DNA from: Saprospiraceae bacterium
GTDB taxonomy: Bacteria > Bacteroidota > Bacteroidia > Chitinophagales > Saprospiraceae
NCBI GenBank assembly: GCA_026985735.1
Contig: JALSPW010000193.1
Coordinates: forward strand, 1 to 34,681
Length of the DNA stretch: 34,681 nucleotides
Reading direction: 5' to 3'
Below the pieces are notes generated by a model. The model did not search any database and was not told the DNA's origin. It was given only the letters and a program-made list of their open reading frames with translations. The translations under genes were made by a program, and so were the position numbers. Positions 17,837 to 29,400 of this stretch are shown here, in pieces. Position 1 is the stretch's first letter; the number at the start of each line of letters is the position of its first letter.

Positions 17837-19540
17837 ATGAGATGTATTGGTGTTTTATTTAGTTTGGTTTTGTTTTTTTCATTAAATGCTCAAATAGTTA
17901 TTGATGAGAACTTTGGGGATTGGGATAATTCCGGATTTAGTGTGGAAGACAATTTGAATGACGGTGTATATGGTATTGATTTTACCCGTATGAAAATCGA
18001 TAATGACGATACTTATCTTTATTTGTTTTTTAATACTTCAAAAGAAATAAACCTTCAAAGCTACAAAGATATCGCTCTTTTTATCGATATAGACGAGGAT
18101 GAAAATACCGGATATAAAATCAATGGTATGGGAGCCGATATCTCGTATTTTTTTGGTTCGCGGTATGGCTTTTATTATCGAAATTCAAGTTCTAATCAAA
18201 TTTATCATGATGATATCGGTTTGATTTCTTTACCTACGGTTACTTCCGATTCTTTTGAATTGGCAATAAAAAGACAATTCAAAATAGGTTCATATTTGAT
18301 TAAATTGACAGGTAAAATCAAAATTTTTATGCTTCAAGATGTCCAGAATGGTGATAAAATACCTGATGACTCAGGAGGGATTGAATATAAAATGAATAAT
18401 GACAATTTGGTTTTACCGTCTTTTGAAATGGAGAAAAACAGTGAAGAGCAAATCAGAATTATGTCATATAATGTAGAGAAGGATCATTATTTTGATAATG
18501 AACCTCCTTATAGTAGATTGATAAAAGCAGGTAATCCCGATATTTTATGTTTTCAGGAAATTTATAATCATAGTTCTGCCAATGTTAGAAAAAAAATACA
18601 ATCATATTTTGGAGGCAATTGGTATGATGCAAAACAAGGAAATGATTTGATAGTAGTTAGTAAATATCCTATTATCAAAACTGCCCCAATTGGTGGGAAC
18701 GGAGCTTTTTTAATCAGTAAAGACGGAAAAGAAATACTCATTATCAATAATCATTTATATTGCTGTGATAATGATTCGGGAAGACAAAAAGAAGTAGATG
18801 AAATAATGCAATTTGTAAGAAAATCAAAATCCGGAGAAGGGAATATCCCGGTATCAAAAAATACACCGATTATAATTTTGGGTGATATGAATTTTGTAGG
18901 TAGCAACCGTCAAAGAAAAACACTCATTCTTGGAGATATCTCTAATGAATATGTATATGGAAATGATTTTTTACCTGATTGGGACGGTACGATTTTTGAA
19001 GATGCCAAACCGGTAACTACCGGATATCCTGGCACTTTTACCTGGAATTCTGATAATTCGTCTTATCCAAAGGGCAGACTTGATTATTTTATTTATTCCG
19101 GATCCGTATTGCAAAAAACCAACGGTTTTGCATTGTTTACAAGATTATTGGGGAGGGATATTTTGGATAAATATCAAATGAATGCCGAAGATACGGATAA
19201 TGCATCGGATCATTTTCCTGTTTTTGTAGATTTTAAATTTATAAAACCCATGGCTGTAAAAGATGAAAATAACAATTCTCAAATAGTCTCTTGTTTTCCA
19301 AATCCGGTCAAAAATACATTAAATATTAAATTTAACAATACACGTTATTCAACCGTTTATATCTCAATTGTTGATAATTTTGGAAGAATTGCATTAAAAG
19401 AATATCGCAGGACAAAAGAAGGATTGAATATATTCCGGATAAATGTAAGTTCATTAAAATCCGGAATATATTATATGAAAATTATCGATCCGCAAGATTC
19501 TACAATTATTTGGGAAACCGGGAAAATAGTAATTGAATAA
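17837..19540 (+). CDS. Secreted endonuclease/exonuclease/phosphatase-family protein with T9SS tag
   Basis: The 567-aa protein has a signal peptide ending LNAQ (~1-19) and an N-terminal module (~20-190) resembling a CBM9-like sugar-binding fold (FGDWD, IALFIDIDEDENTGY). An EEP-superfamily domain (~205-468) follows, and then a type-A T9SS sorting domain (~485-567: CFPNPVKNTLNI, SLKSGIYYMKI). EEP active-site motifs are present: SYNV (N212), CFQEI (E241), NNHLYCC (H306), LGDMNF (D350, N352), RLDYF (D416) and the final SDHFP (D458, H459). It is probably a surface or secreted nuclease or phosphodiesterase. Substrate cannot be told from sequence. It ends 8 bp from the convergent helicase gene. Confidence 0.92.
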   Translation: MRCIGVLFSLVLFFSLNAQIVIDENFGDWDNSGFSVEDNLNDGVYGIDFTRMKIDNDDTYLYLFFNTSKEINLQSYKDIALFIDIDEDENTGYKINGMGADISYFFGSRYGFYYRNSSSNQIYHDDIGLISLPTVTSDSFELAIKRQFKIGSYLIKLTGKIKIFMLQDVQNGDKIPDDSGGIEYKMNNDNLVLPSFEMEKNSEEQIRIMSYNVEKDHYFDNEPPYSRLIKAGNPDILCFQEIYNHSSANVRKKIQSYFGGNWYDAKQGNDLIVVSKYPIIKTAPIGGNGAFLISKDGKEILIINNHLYCCDNDSGRQKEVDEIMQFVRKSKSGEGNIPVSKNTPIIILGDMNFVGSNRQRKTLILGDISNEYVYGNDFLPDWDGTIFEDAKPVTTGYPGTFTWNSDNSSYPKGRLDYFIYSGSVLQKTNGFALFTRLLGRDILDKYQMNAEDTDNASDHFPVFVDFKFIKPMAVKDENNNSQIVSCFPNPVKNTLNIKFNNTRYSTVYISIVDNFGRIALKEYRRTKEGLNIFRINVSSLKSGIYYMKIIDPQDSTIIWETGKIVIE

Positions 19541-19548
19541 TCACTTTT

Positions 19549-21282
19549 TTACTTTTTTCGCCAATTCCTTCTTTCTTTTCGTCTGTTGCCTTTTCGTTTT
19601 TTTCTCTCGTGATATCCTGTAGATACTCTTTTTCGACCGGATTTGGATTTTTGGGAGATATTGGAAGAAGATTTTTCTTTAGATATTTCCAGAGATAATG
19701 TTACATCTTCAAATTTTTGACCTGACAATACTTCTATAAGTTTTTGTTCTTTACCTTTTTCTATTTCAAAAAATGAAAAATTCTTCAGAATTTCTATTTT
19801 ACCTATTTCGGCATCACTTGAATCAAGAGCATTATTGATAAGTCCTATCAATCGCAAAGGATCCAAACGGTTTTTGGTTCCGGCATTGATAAATAATCTT
19901 GCAAATGCGTTTTTCCTTCTTTCATTTCTTGATTTTCTTTCTCTTTTTTTATTTTGAGAAACATTGATATCTTTAGCATTTTTATAATAATTTAGAAATC
20001 TATTAAATTCAGCCGAGACAAAATGTTTTATTAATTGTTCTCTGTCCAATCCTTCCAGTTTTTCAAAAATCAAAGGCATAAACGGTTCTATTTGTGTTTC
20101 ATTAACTTCGATTTTTTTCATTTTGTCTATTAAAGCGTACAATTGTTTGCTGCAAATATCTTTTCCTGTTGGTACATTGGCTTTTTCAAAGGAAATTTTA
20201 AATCTTCGTTCGAGGTCATTTATCTTTCTGCCGTCACGTGTATGAGCAATGGTAATGGATATTCCGCTTTTACCTGCTCTTCCCGTTCTGCCACTACGGT
20301 GAATATATACTTCGGAATCATCCGGTAAATTGAAGTTGATGACATGAGTAAGATCATCGATATCCAAACCCCGTGCAGCAACATCCGTAGCCACTAAGAT
20401 TTGTAAATTTTTGTTTCTGAATCTTTTCATTACTTCATCTCTTTGTGCCTGGGACATGTCTCCGTGAAGTGCATCCGAATTGTATCCGTCATGCATCAGT
20501 TTATTAGCGATCTCTTTGGTTTCTCTTCTTGTACGGCAAAATACTATACCATAAATATCGGGATTTATATCTGCAATACGTTTTAATACTTCATATTTGT
20601 CTTTGGCATGAACCATATAATATATATGCTTTACATTTTTTGCACCTATATTTGTTCTTTCAACAGATAGTTCTATATGGTTGTCCATGTATTTTTTGGC
20701 GATATTTCTGACTTCTTTGGACATAGTCGCAGAAAATAACAGTGTTTGTTTATCATCCGGTGTTTTTGCAAGAATGGAATCCAGTTCTTCTTTGAATCCC
20801 ATATTGAGCATTTCATCGGCTTCATCAAGGATAACTCTTTCTATATTTTCCAGTTTCAATTTTTTACGCTTAATCAAATCTTTGGTTCTACCCGGAGTAC
20901 CAACTACGATTTGTGCTCCTTTTTTAAGGTTTTTTATTTGAGTTTCAATGCTGGCACCCCCATATACTGCAACAATATTGAGTCCCTTGATATGTTTTGC
21001 ATAATTATTGAGATCTTTTGTTATTTGCATACACAACTCTCTCGTGGGGCTTAAAACCAGAGTTTGAGTATTTCTGTCCTGTATATTCGTCAATTGAATA
21101 GAAGGCAATCCGAAAGCAGCTGTTTTACCGGTTCCGGTTTGAGCAAGAGCTATTATATTTTGATCTGAGCTTAATAGATGAGGGATTGTTTTTAATTGAA
21201 TGGGAGTCGGGGTCTCAAAACCAAGTTCCCGGATTGCAGCTAATAATTCATTGCTCAATCCAAAGTCTGTAAATGAGTTCAT
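19549..21282 (-). CDS. DEAD-box ATP-dependent RNA helicase (DeaD/DbpA-like)
   Basis: The 577-aa protein contains a Q motif with TPTPIQ, Walker A AQTGTGKT (~47-54), PTREL, GTPGR, DEAD (~153-156), SAT, VATDVAARGLDI and HRSGRTGRAG. After the helicase core, a linker leads to a DbpA-type RNA-binding domain (~455-545: FARLFINAGTKNRL, ending in a beta-rich segment). A very basic tail (KKRKGNRRKERRNWRKK) finishes the protein. This architecture belongs to DeaD/CsdA-type helicases, which assist ribosome assembly and mRNA unwinding, often at low temperature. The leader carries a perfect inverted repeat 18-38 bp before the ATG, which might regulate it. The stop is 8 bp from the convergent EEP gene stop. 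Confidence 0.95.
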   Translation of the reverse strand: MNSFTDFGLSNELLAAIRELGFETPTPIQLKTIPHLLSSDQNIIALAQTGTGKTAAFGLPSIQLTNIQDRNTQTLVLSPTRELCMQITKDLNNYAKHIKGLNIVAVYGGASIETQIKNLKKGAQIVVGTPGRTKDLIKRKKLKLENIERVILDEADEMLNMGFKEELDSILAKTPDDKQTLLFSATMSKEVRNIAKKYMDNHIELSVERTNIGAKNVKHIYYMVHAKDKYEVLKRIADINPDIYGIVFCRTRRETKEIANKLMHDGYNSDALHGDMSQAQRDEVMKRFRNKNLQILVATDVAARGLDIDDLTHVINFNLPDDSEVYIHRSGRTGRAGKSGISITIAHTRDGRKINDLERRFKISFEKANVPTGKDICSKQLYALIDKMKKIEVNETQIEPFMPLIFEKLEGLDREQLIKHFVSAEFNRFLNYYKNAKDINVSQNKKRERKSRNERRKNAFARLFINAGTKNRLDPLRLIGLINNALDSSDAEIGKIEILKNFSFFEIEKGKEQKLIEVLSGQKFEDVTLSLEISKEKSSSNISQKSKSGRKRVSTGYHERKKRKGNRRKERRNWRKK

Positions 21283-21299
21283 ATAGTAATTTTAAAAGG

Positions 21300-21320
21300 C
21301 AATTGACCTATTGTCAATTG
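21300..21320 (-). promoter_or_regulatory. Inverted repeat in the helicase gene leader
   Basis: CAATTGAC-CTATT-GTCAATTG is a perfect 8-bp inverted repeat with 5-nt spacer, 18-38 bp upstream of the helicase ATG. Further upstream the minus strand reads GACCTTTG, one mismatch from TAnnTTTG. The repeat is therefore likely transcribed as a 5'-UTR hairpin, or it is an operator just downstream of the promoter. Confidence 0.45.
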
Positions 21321-21515
21321 TTATTTTGTATAAAAAATCACAAAGGTCGTATTAAATACGGATAAAACAGCATAAAGCTTTAATAAAATCACTAATTACC
21401 TTAAAAAATACCCCACCAGGCTTTTTTGTATTTTATAATTATGGGTTTTGAAGTAGTATTTATGTTTATAAATCCACTTTTGGGAATTAAAACAGTTTTT
21501 TCATTGTGATAATAT

Positions 21516-22496
21516 TTAGCTGTTAATAAATTTAGTGATTTTCTGCACCAGCCCTTTTACCAAAGGCAAATCCGGTTTATAATATGTTTCTATATTTTTC
21601 ATTCTATCAATAGGTGCTTCTTTCAATATATGATTCATTCCCGGTATTAAAAGAGTGTCTGCTTCCGGCTTGGCTTTTTTCAGAAGGTCTAAGTTTTCAG
21701 TTGAAACCTGTATGTCAGTTGTACCTTGTATTAATAAAACAGGGATATCAAGTTTTTGGATTTCTTTTGCCGGATTGTATTTAAACCATGAAATCATATA
21801 TGGTTGTACTTCCGGTCTAAAAAGAGAATATAAAAATTGTGGTACTGAATGAGTGGTATCTCCTTTTTCCAGTATTTCCAGTATTTTTATTGCAGGTGCC
21901 CTGACATAATCCGGTTGGGATTTCAGCTGATCTCTAATTATTTGATTAGCTGATTTTCCGGTTCCCGACAGGGAAATATATTTATCTACCGGTGATTTTT
22001 GTGCTGCTATCATTCCTATTAAAGAACCTTCACTATGACCTATAATTATGATTTTGCCAAAAGAGGAATCTTTTTTTAATTTTTCGATCCATTTAATTGC
22101 ATCATTGATATAATTTTCAAATCTTAAATCAGACTCTTTTAGATTTTTGATTTTGCTTTTGCCAATTCCTCTTTTATCATATCTCAATGATGCTATATTG
22201 TTTTTTGCAAGACCTTCGGCCAACATTTTGAGTGAATTGTTTTGCATTACCGGATTGTTTCCGTTCCGGTCAGTCGGACCCGATCCTGCAATTATCAATG
22301 CAATGGGAATTTTTCCCTTAATACTTGGTAAAAGCAATGTTCCTTCTATCGAAATAGTATCCATTTGCAAAATCAGAGTTTTTTCAATATAAGAAGAATC
22401 CTGATTTTTCACCGGTGTATTTTGACCAAAAAACGGTAGAGAAAATAAAACAGGAAATAATACTATAAAAAACTTTATTTTATTGATATGATGCAT
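21516..22496 (-). CDS. Exported alpha/beta hydrolase
   Basis: The 326-aa protein has a signal peptide (FIVLFPVLFSLPFFGQ). The alpha/beta-hydrolase fold has a GSGPTDRNGNN oxyanion loop, SLRYDKRGIGKSK, nucleophile elbow GHSEGS (Ser ~156), acid region IQGTTDIQVS and catalytic His in GMNHILKE. The family includes periplasmic acyl esterases and thioesterases of unknown substrate. Its ATG lies 6 bp after the pyrG stop on the same strand, so it is probably co-expressed with CTP synthase, though no functional link is apparent. Length and motifs are complete. Confidence 0.88.
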   Translation of the reverse strand: MHHINKIKFFIVLFPVLFSLPFFGQNTPVKNQDSSYIEKTLILQMDTISIEGTLLLPSIKGKIPIALIIAGSGPTDRNGNNPVMQNNSLKMLAEGLAKNNIASLRYDKRGIGKSKIKNLKESDLRFENYINDAIKWIEKLKKDSSFGKIIIIGHSEGSLIGMIAAQKSPVDKYISLSGTGKSANQIIRDQLKSQPDYVRAPAIKILEILEKGDTTHSVPQFLYSLFRPEVQPYMISWFKYNPAKEIQKLDIPVLLIQGTTDIQVSTENLDLLKKAKPEADTLLIPGMNHILKEAPIDRMKNIETYYKPDLPLVKGLVQKITKFINS

Positions 22497-22502
22497 AATA
22501 GC

Positions 22503-24119
<1,617 letters not shown>

Positions 24120-24154
24120 TTATTTAAAGGTTAGGTACCTATTGTTACGGGATG

Positions 24155-24162
24155 CAAAGGTA
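24155..24162 (-). promoter_or_regulatory. -7 box TACCTTTG for pyrG
   Basis: The minus strand reads TACCTTTG, an exact TAnnTTTG match, 42 bp before the pyrG ATG; this implies a leader of roughly 35 nt. No clear -33 TTTG is seen. Confidence 0.55.
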
Positions 24163-24214
24163 GTAAAAAATATTGAAATTGTTTTTTTAAATAACTTCTT
24201 TGTATTATTATTTG

Positions 24215-24222
24215 TATCTTTG
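24215..24222 (+). promoter_or_regulatory. -7 box TATCTTTG for the flippase-like gene
   Basis: TATCTTTG matches the TAnnTTTG consensus exactly, 20 bp before the ATG at 24243. It is divergent from the pyrG box in the same 129-bp gap. Confidence 0.55.
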
Positions 24223-24242
24223 GTTTATTATCACTGAAATCG

Positions 24243-25235
24243 ATGACTAAAAAGAAAACAAAAAACATATTAAATATTGCGTTGAAGTTATTATTTGTAA
24301 TGCTGTTTATTATTGTAATATATAGACAGGTGTTTGTAAAAAATGATTCCGGATTGATGTGGCAGGAACTCAAGATGAATCTTCATTCAAGTAATGTTTC
24401 ATTAATGATAATCGCCGTATTATTGATGTTTGTTAATTGGAGTTTTGAAGCTTTGAAATGGCAAATTTTGACTTCTTCCTTTGAAACAATATCATTTGTC
24501 AAATCTCTTAAAACAGTGTTATTGGGTTTGGCTACCGGTATTGTTACACCTGCAAAATTGGGAGATTATTTTGGCAGGGTTTTGTTGCTTGATAATAAAA
24601 ATAATTGGAAAGGGGTGTGGGCAACATTTATTTCAGGTATTGCACAAAATCTAGTAACGGTTATTGTTGGTTTTACCGGATTGATATTCTTTACAATTGA
24701 TTATTACAAGGTAGATGATTTTCTTTTTTACTCCTTTGTATATATCGGTTTGTTTTTAATAATAATATTGATATTTTTATATTACAATATCGATTTTGCA
24801 TTGTATCTGGCAAAAAAAATCGGCTTAAAAAAGATAGTAAAAAAAATTATTGATTCAGATACGAATTCTACCGGTTTTATTACAAAAAGTATTTTGAATA
24901 AAGTATTATTTTTATCTTTTTTACGATATACGGTTTTTGCCGTTCAGTTTTTATTGATAATCAGATTTTTTGGTATTGAAGGGAATACATTTGCAGTATT
25001 AGCTGCTATTTCTATTATATTTTTTATCCAATCAAGTATCCCTTTACCTCCCGTGATGAATATTTTAGCAAGAGGGGAGGTTTCAATTTTACTTCTTAGT
25101 AATTTCACGGATAACAAAATATTGATTTTATCTTCAGCGTTCAGTATTTGGTTTATCAATATTTTAATACCATCCATAGTAGGATTGATTTTGATAATTC
25201 GTGTTAATATACCAAAATCATTTGGATATGATTAG
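24243..25235 (+). CDS. Lysylphosphatidylglycerol synthase TM-like / flippase-like integral membrane protein
   Basis: The 330-aa protein is an integral membrane protein with about eight hydrophobic segments. It matches the LPG_synthase_TM/UPF0104 family: an N-terminal segment, then FVKSLKTVLLGLATGIVTPAKLGDY, the hallmark region with a Gly-rich loop and a following GR, and a later SIPLPPVMN segment. Members form the flippase part of MprF or act as stand-alone membrane proteins linked to lipid or glycolipid transfer. No lysyl-transferase domain is present, so lysinylation is not implied. The gene overlaps the downstream DUF3108 gene by 8 bp, so the two are probably translationally coupled. Confidence 0.85.
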   Translation: MTKKKTKNILNIALKLLFVMLFIIVIYRQVFVKNDSGLMWQELKMNLHSSNVSLMIIAVLLMFVNWSFEALKWQILTSSFETISFVKSLKTVLLGLATGIVTPAKLGDYFGRVLLLDNKNNWKGVWATFISGIAQNLVTVIVGFTGLIFFTIDYYKVDDFLFYSFVYIGLFLIIILIFLYYNIDFALYLAKKIGLKKIVKKIIDSDTNSTGFITKSILNKVLFLSFLRYTVFAVQFLLIIRFFGIEGNTFAVLAAISIIFFIQSSIPLPPVMNILARGEVSILLLSNFTDNKILILSSAFSIWFINILIPSIVGLILIIRVNIPKSFGYD

Positions 25236-26058
25236 ATTGTTTTCGATAGTTATATTTATTTTAAGCTTGTCCGGTAATTCGTACAGAAGTCTAAATATTA
25301 AAGATATATATGATGCAAACCAATTCTGTGATGTTGAAAATACCGCATTTGTATCAGGAGAAGAATTGACTTATACGATTTATTACAATTGGGGTATTGT
25401 GTGGTTGCCTGCAGGTGAAGTTGTATTTAATGTAAAAGAAAATCAGGAGAACTATCTTTATTCTGCGATAGGAAAAACTTTTCCGGCATATAATTGGATA
25501 TTTGAAGTTGAGGATTATTTTTACAGTTTTGTGGATAAAGAAACTTTATTGCCGGTAAGGGCAAAAAGAAATATTACCGAAGGAGGATATCGAATAATAA
25601 ACGATATAACATTTGACAGGGATAAAAAAGAAGTTAGTTCTATTGTCAAAATAAATGATAAACCTGCGAAAACCTATAAAAAGAAATATGATTCTTGTAT
25701 GTTTGATATTTTGTCGGTTATCTATAGTTTAAGAAATATTGATAAATCAAGGTTGAGTAAAGGAGATCAAATACCCTTTAATATGATGCTTGATGATGAA
25801 ATTTATCCCTTAAAATTAGAATATATAGGTAATAAATCTAAAGTTGAGGTTAAAAATCTTGGCAAATATGAAGCTATTGAAATATCACCTTCAATAATAA
25901 AAGGTAGAGTGTTTGCAAAAAACGAAAGGATGAAAGTTTGGATTTCAACCGGCAAAAACAACATACCTCTTGTTATTGAATCACCTCTCGCTGTCGGTAA
26001 AATAAAAGTTGTTCTCCAAAAATACAAAGGAATAAAATATCCTTTGATTGAAGGATGA
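25228..26058 (+). CDS. DUF3108-family exported protein
   Basis: The ORF track begins at a GTG (25201), but the ATG at 25228 removes nine residues and leaves a clean N-terminal signal-like segment (MIRLFSIVIFILSLSGNS). The mature part shows the DUF3108 pattern: FVSGEELTYTIYYNWGIVWLPAGEV, the YDSCMFDILSVIYSLR helix and a C-terminal KVWISTGKNNIPLVIE strand pair. Members are periplasmic proteins of unknown function with a lipoprotein-carrier-like beta fold. The start overlaps the end of the membrane-protein gene by 8 bp, suggesting a shared envelope role. Confidence 0.82.
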   Translation: MIRLFSIVIFILSLSGNSYRSLNIKDIYDANQFCDVENTAFVSGEELTYTIYYNWGIVWLPAGEVVFNVKENQENYLYSAIGKTFPAYNWIFEVEDYFYSFVDKETLLPVRAKRNITEGGYRIINDITFDRDKKEVSSIVKINDKPAKTYKKKYDSCMFDILSVIYSLRNIDKSRLSKGDQIPFNMMLDDEIYPLKLEYIGNKSKVEVKNLGKYEAIEISPSIIKGRVFAKNERMKVWISTGKNNIPLVIESPLAVGKIKVVLQKYKGIKYPLIEG

Positions 26059-26482
26059 TGTTGAACAAGGCTCAAAGCTTGAAATATAAAAGACAAAAGG
26101 AAAAAGATAAGAGGAATTAAGATGACCCCAATATTAATAAAAGCATGAGTGAAAAATATTTTTCATTTTTTGCCTTTACCTCACAAAAATATCTATAATT
26201 TGTCTTGGACTATTTTATATTAATTACCGGTATGAAATAGTTCGCTGTAAATCAATTTTTGATATTTGCAGGTAGGACTTGAAAGCATGTGATAGCATGA
26301 CTTCAAAGCCGGCTTTTTAACTCATAATTTACCATTCACCATTCATAATTAAATTTCTCTTTTGTCATTCTCAATTATTTGTCTTACATTCAAACTGTTA
26401 TTAAAATCATTATTTTTAGGAGTCAGATGTTCCGAAGATATTTAAAACTAAAAAATTATTGTAATTACGATATTATGGCAGT
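26059..26482. other. 424-bp intergenic region between convergent genes
   Basis: No gene, tRNA or convincing terminator was recognised. It holds a 16-bp perfect palindrome (TGAAAAATATTTTTCA, 26150-26165), the 12-bp palindrome AAAGCCGGCTTT (26305-26316) followed by two more Ts, near-direct repeats around it (GACTTGAAAG / GACTTCAAAG), and a duplicated ACCATTC run near 26330. Either palindrome could contribute to transcription termination. Confidence 0.4.
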
Positions 26483-29400
26483 CTATATGGTTTCGTTTTT
26501 ATCTTGTCTGTAATATGCTATCGTAGCCAATACAACTAATATAAATACGGATATATAAACCCATAAAGGTATGGGCACAGCATCTCCTTTGGCATAAGAA
26601 TGTAATCCGGAGAGATAAAAATTAACACCAAAATATGTCATAAGAATGGAAAATGAACCTATGACTGAAGCCAAATTAAAAATATAAACCGAACGCATAC
26701 CCTTGATCATTCTCATGTGAAGTATAAAAGCGTATATCATAATTGTAATCAATGACCAAGTTTCTTTTGCGTCCCATCCCCAGTATCTACCCCAGGATTC
26801 ATTTGCCCATACTCCCCCCAGAAAGGTGCCGATACTTAACAAAAACAGACCGATAGTCAAAGATAATTCATTTACCGCAGTTAATTCTTTTATTGTGTAT
26901 TTGATATTGGTATTTTCTTCGTTATTTCCGGATATGGATATCATTATTAGATTAATGAGGCCGAGCATTGCACCCAAGAATAAAAATCCGTAACTAGCCG
27001 TAATAACGGATACATGAATCATAAGCCAATAGGATTTCAATACGGGGACCAGGTTTGTAATTTGGGGATCCATCCAATTCATTGCCGCCACTATCATTAT
27101 CCAAGCAGCTAAAACTGCTGTAGCCGCAAGCGTAATAGGCGATTTCTTTGCTAATAAAACTCCTGCTAAGACTATTGCCCATGCGATATAAACCATAGAT
27201 TCGTATCCATTGCTCCAAGGTGCATGTCCTGCAATATACCATCTCAATCCCAAACCGAAAGTATGGAATATAAATCCTATAAATATTAAAAATATACCGG
27301 TTTTTACAGACCATTTTAAATTGATACCCGGTTTGAAAACTTTTATCAGCAATAAAATCAATAGTATAAAACCAACAGTAAAATACCAGCCTATCAGTTT
27401 GTTGAAAATAAGAGTTTTGTTGTAGAATAATTCCGCTTTAATTTTATTATCAGACGGCATATAACCGGCAGCAACGGATTTTTGATAATTTTTTAATCCC
27501 TCCAATGCAAGATTTGCATTGCTCCAATCATTTTTATTTACTCCTTCGACAACACTTTGCAAGTACCACGGAAGGAAATTTTTGACCAATACATCAGCTT
27601 CTCCAAAATCCATTTTTGATGCTTGCTCGGGTGTGTACCATTTTCTGGATGGATCATCTTTTTTAGGATAGATTTTGAGGAAACTTCCGGAGAATATCAT
27701 ATAAATAATATTGATTCTCTCATCAACTTTTATTACCGCTTTATCAAATTTTGATCTTTCTTTTTCAGGTTTATGTAATGCTTCTTCAATATAATTTGCT
27801 AAAATATATCCTGTTTTATCATCAAAAAAATCAATATAAGCAGCATATTTTCCTGTTCCTATATAATCTTCCAATTCAGGATGGCCTATTTTAACTATAG
27901 GAATATTTTGCCACTGGTGCGGGAATGTCATTATTCCAAGCATTATCTGATCCGGATTTTGCCCTGCGAATTCTTTTTTCTGAGTTATTTTTCTCACCAA
28001 TCTTGAAGACATGGTGTTTAAAGGCATAATTCTACCTCCTCTCTCCTGAATTAATATTTCACCGAATTTTTTTGCCTGTGTCTTGTTGATTATTTTGAAT
28101 GAATCGGGTAAGTTGACCTGAGCCGACGAGACAATAGTAGAAATCAATATAAAAGTTATTATTGAAGTATTATGAAGTCTTTTATCCCTGAATTTATTTA
28201 TCAGTCGATTCAATTTTTTAACTCTTGCTTTTTTTGTAAAAAAGGTTAAAATCATACCCATTGTAAGTAAAAAATATCCAAGATAAGTAATACCGGTTCC
28301 CCATGCATCATGATTGACCGAAAGGATACTTCCCGATTCGTCAGGATCATAAGACGATTGAAAAAATCTGTAACCTTTATAATCCAATACATGATTCATG
28401 TATATCCTGTAATCCATTTTAATATTGTCTTTGGGGTCTATTAATGTTATTTCGGAAGCATACGAAGAGGGGCTGTGTGAACCCGGATATCTCTCCAATT
28501 GGAAATCCCTTAGTTTTATTTTGAAAGGCAGCTTTTTGCGTATGGAGCCATAAGATATTGCAATATCGGTTTCTCCGAATTTCACATGTTGCAATTGTCC
28601 CTCCATTCCTTTATTACCCCATGCATAAACGGTTTTAATAGTATTGCCATCCGATACGTTAAATTCCAAAGCGTTAAAAGAAGCAGCTTCTATTTTTGAA
28701 GATTTTGATACAGGGATTAATTTGGCTTTGGGTATATATTCTTTTAGCACAATGTTTTCATTTTGTAACATATATAATGCTCCTGTGCCAAAATTATATT
28801 CTGTATTGGCTTTCATTGTATCAATTGATTGATCACTCATATACATTACGGTAAAAGGAAAAGCGGTTTGGATTTTTAAACTGTCATTTTTTGTATAAAT
28901 TTTCACATTGGTGTTTTCATCGGTATTGAAACCTATCATGACCGTATTATAAACTAATGTTTCTTTTTCTTTGAGAAAACCTCCCACTCTTCCTCCGGCA
29001 GTACCATGTATCAAATATAATACAGGTACTCCTTCTTTTTCATCTTTTACCAATGATTCATTTGCATTCGGGATAAATTTATTTAATGCGATGTTATATT
29101 CTTTATTTTTAAATTTTATTTTTTTATTAAAAGTATTTTTTCCAAGACTACCGAAAAGAACTTTGTTTTCAGAATTAATACTGTCAATTCCATCAGTGGC
29201 AATTATTTTTATATGAGTGTCATCTGTCAAAATATAATCGGAAGTTTCACCTTCTTTGATATGCATCAGCCCTTCGTAACTGATATATCTGGTGATAGCA
29301 GCTCCTGCAATAATAATAAGCATTGCCAGATGAAAAATAAAAATTCCGTATTTCACCTTCCGGTACAATCTGAATTTAAAAATATTAATAATCAACGAAA

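Noticed and set aside
24243-25235. Assignment of the membrane protein as a lysyl-phosphatidylglycerol synthase (MprF)
   Set aside because: Only the transmembrane flippase-like part is present; the cytosolic lysyl-transferase domain is missing, so the enzymatic name is not supported.
26230-26290. Possible fourth, degenerate copy of the hairpin repeat (TGAAATAG..., CAGGTAGGACTT)
   Set aside because: Only short stretches resemble the central and left blocks, order and spacing differ, and no paired terminus is found.
26330-26352. Duplicated ACCATTC run as a start of a CRISPR or tandem array
   Set aside because: Only two units with no spacers; too short for any array.
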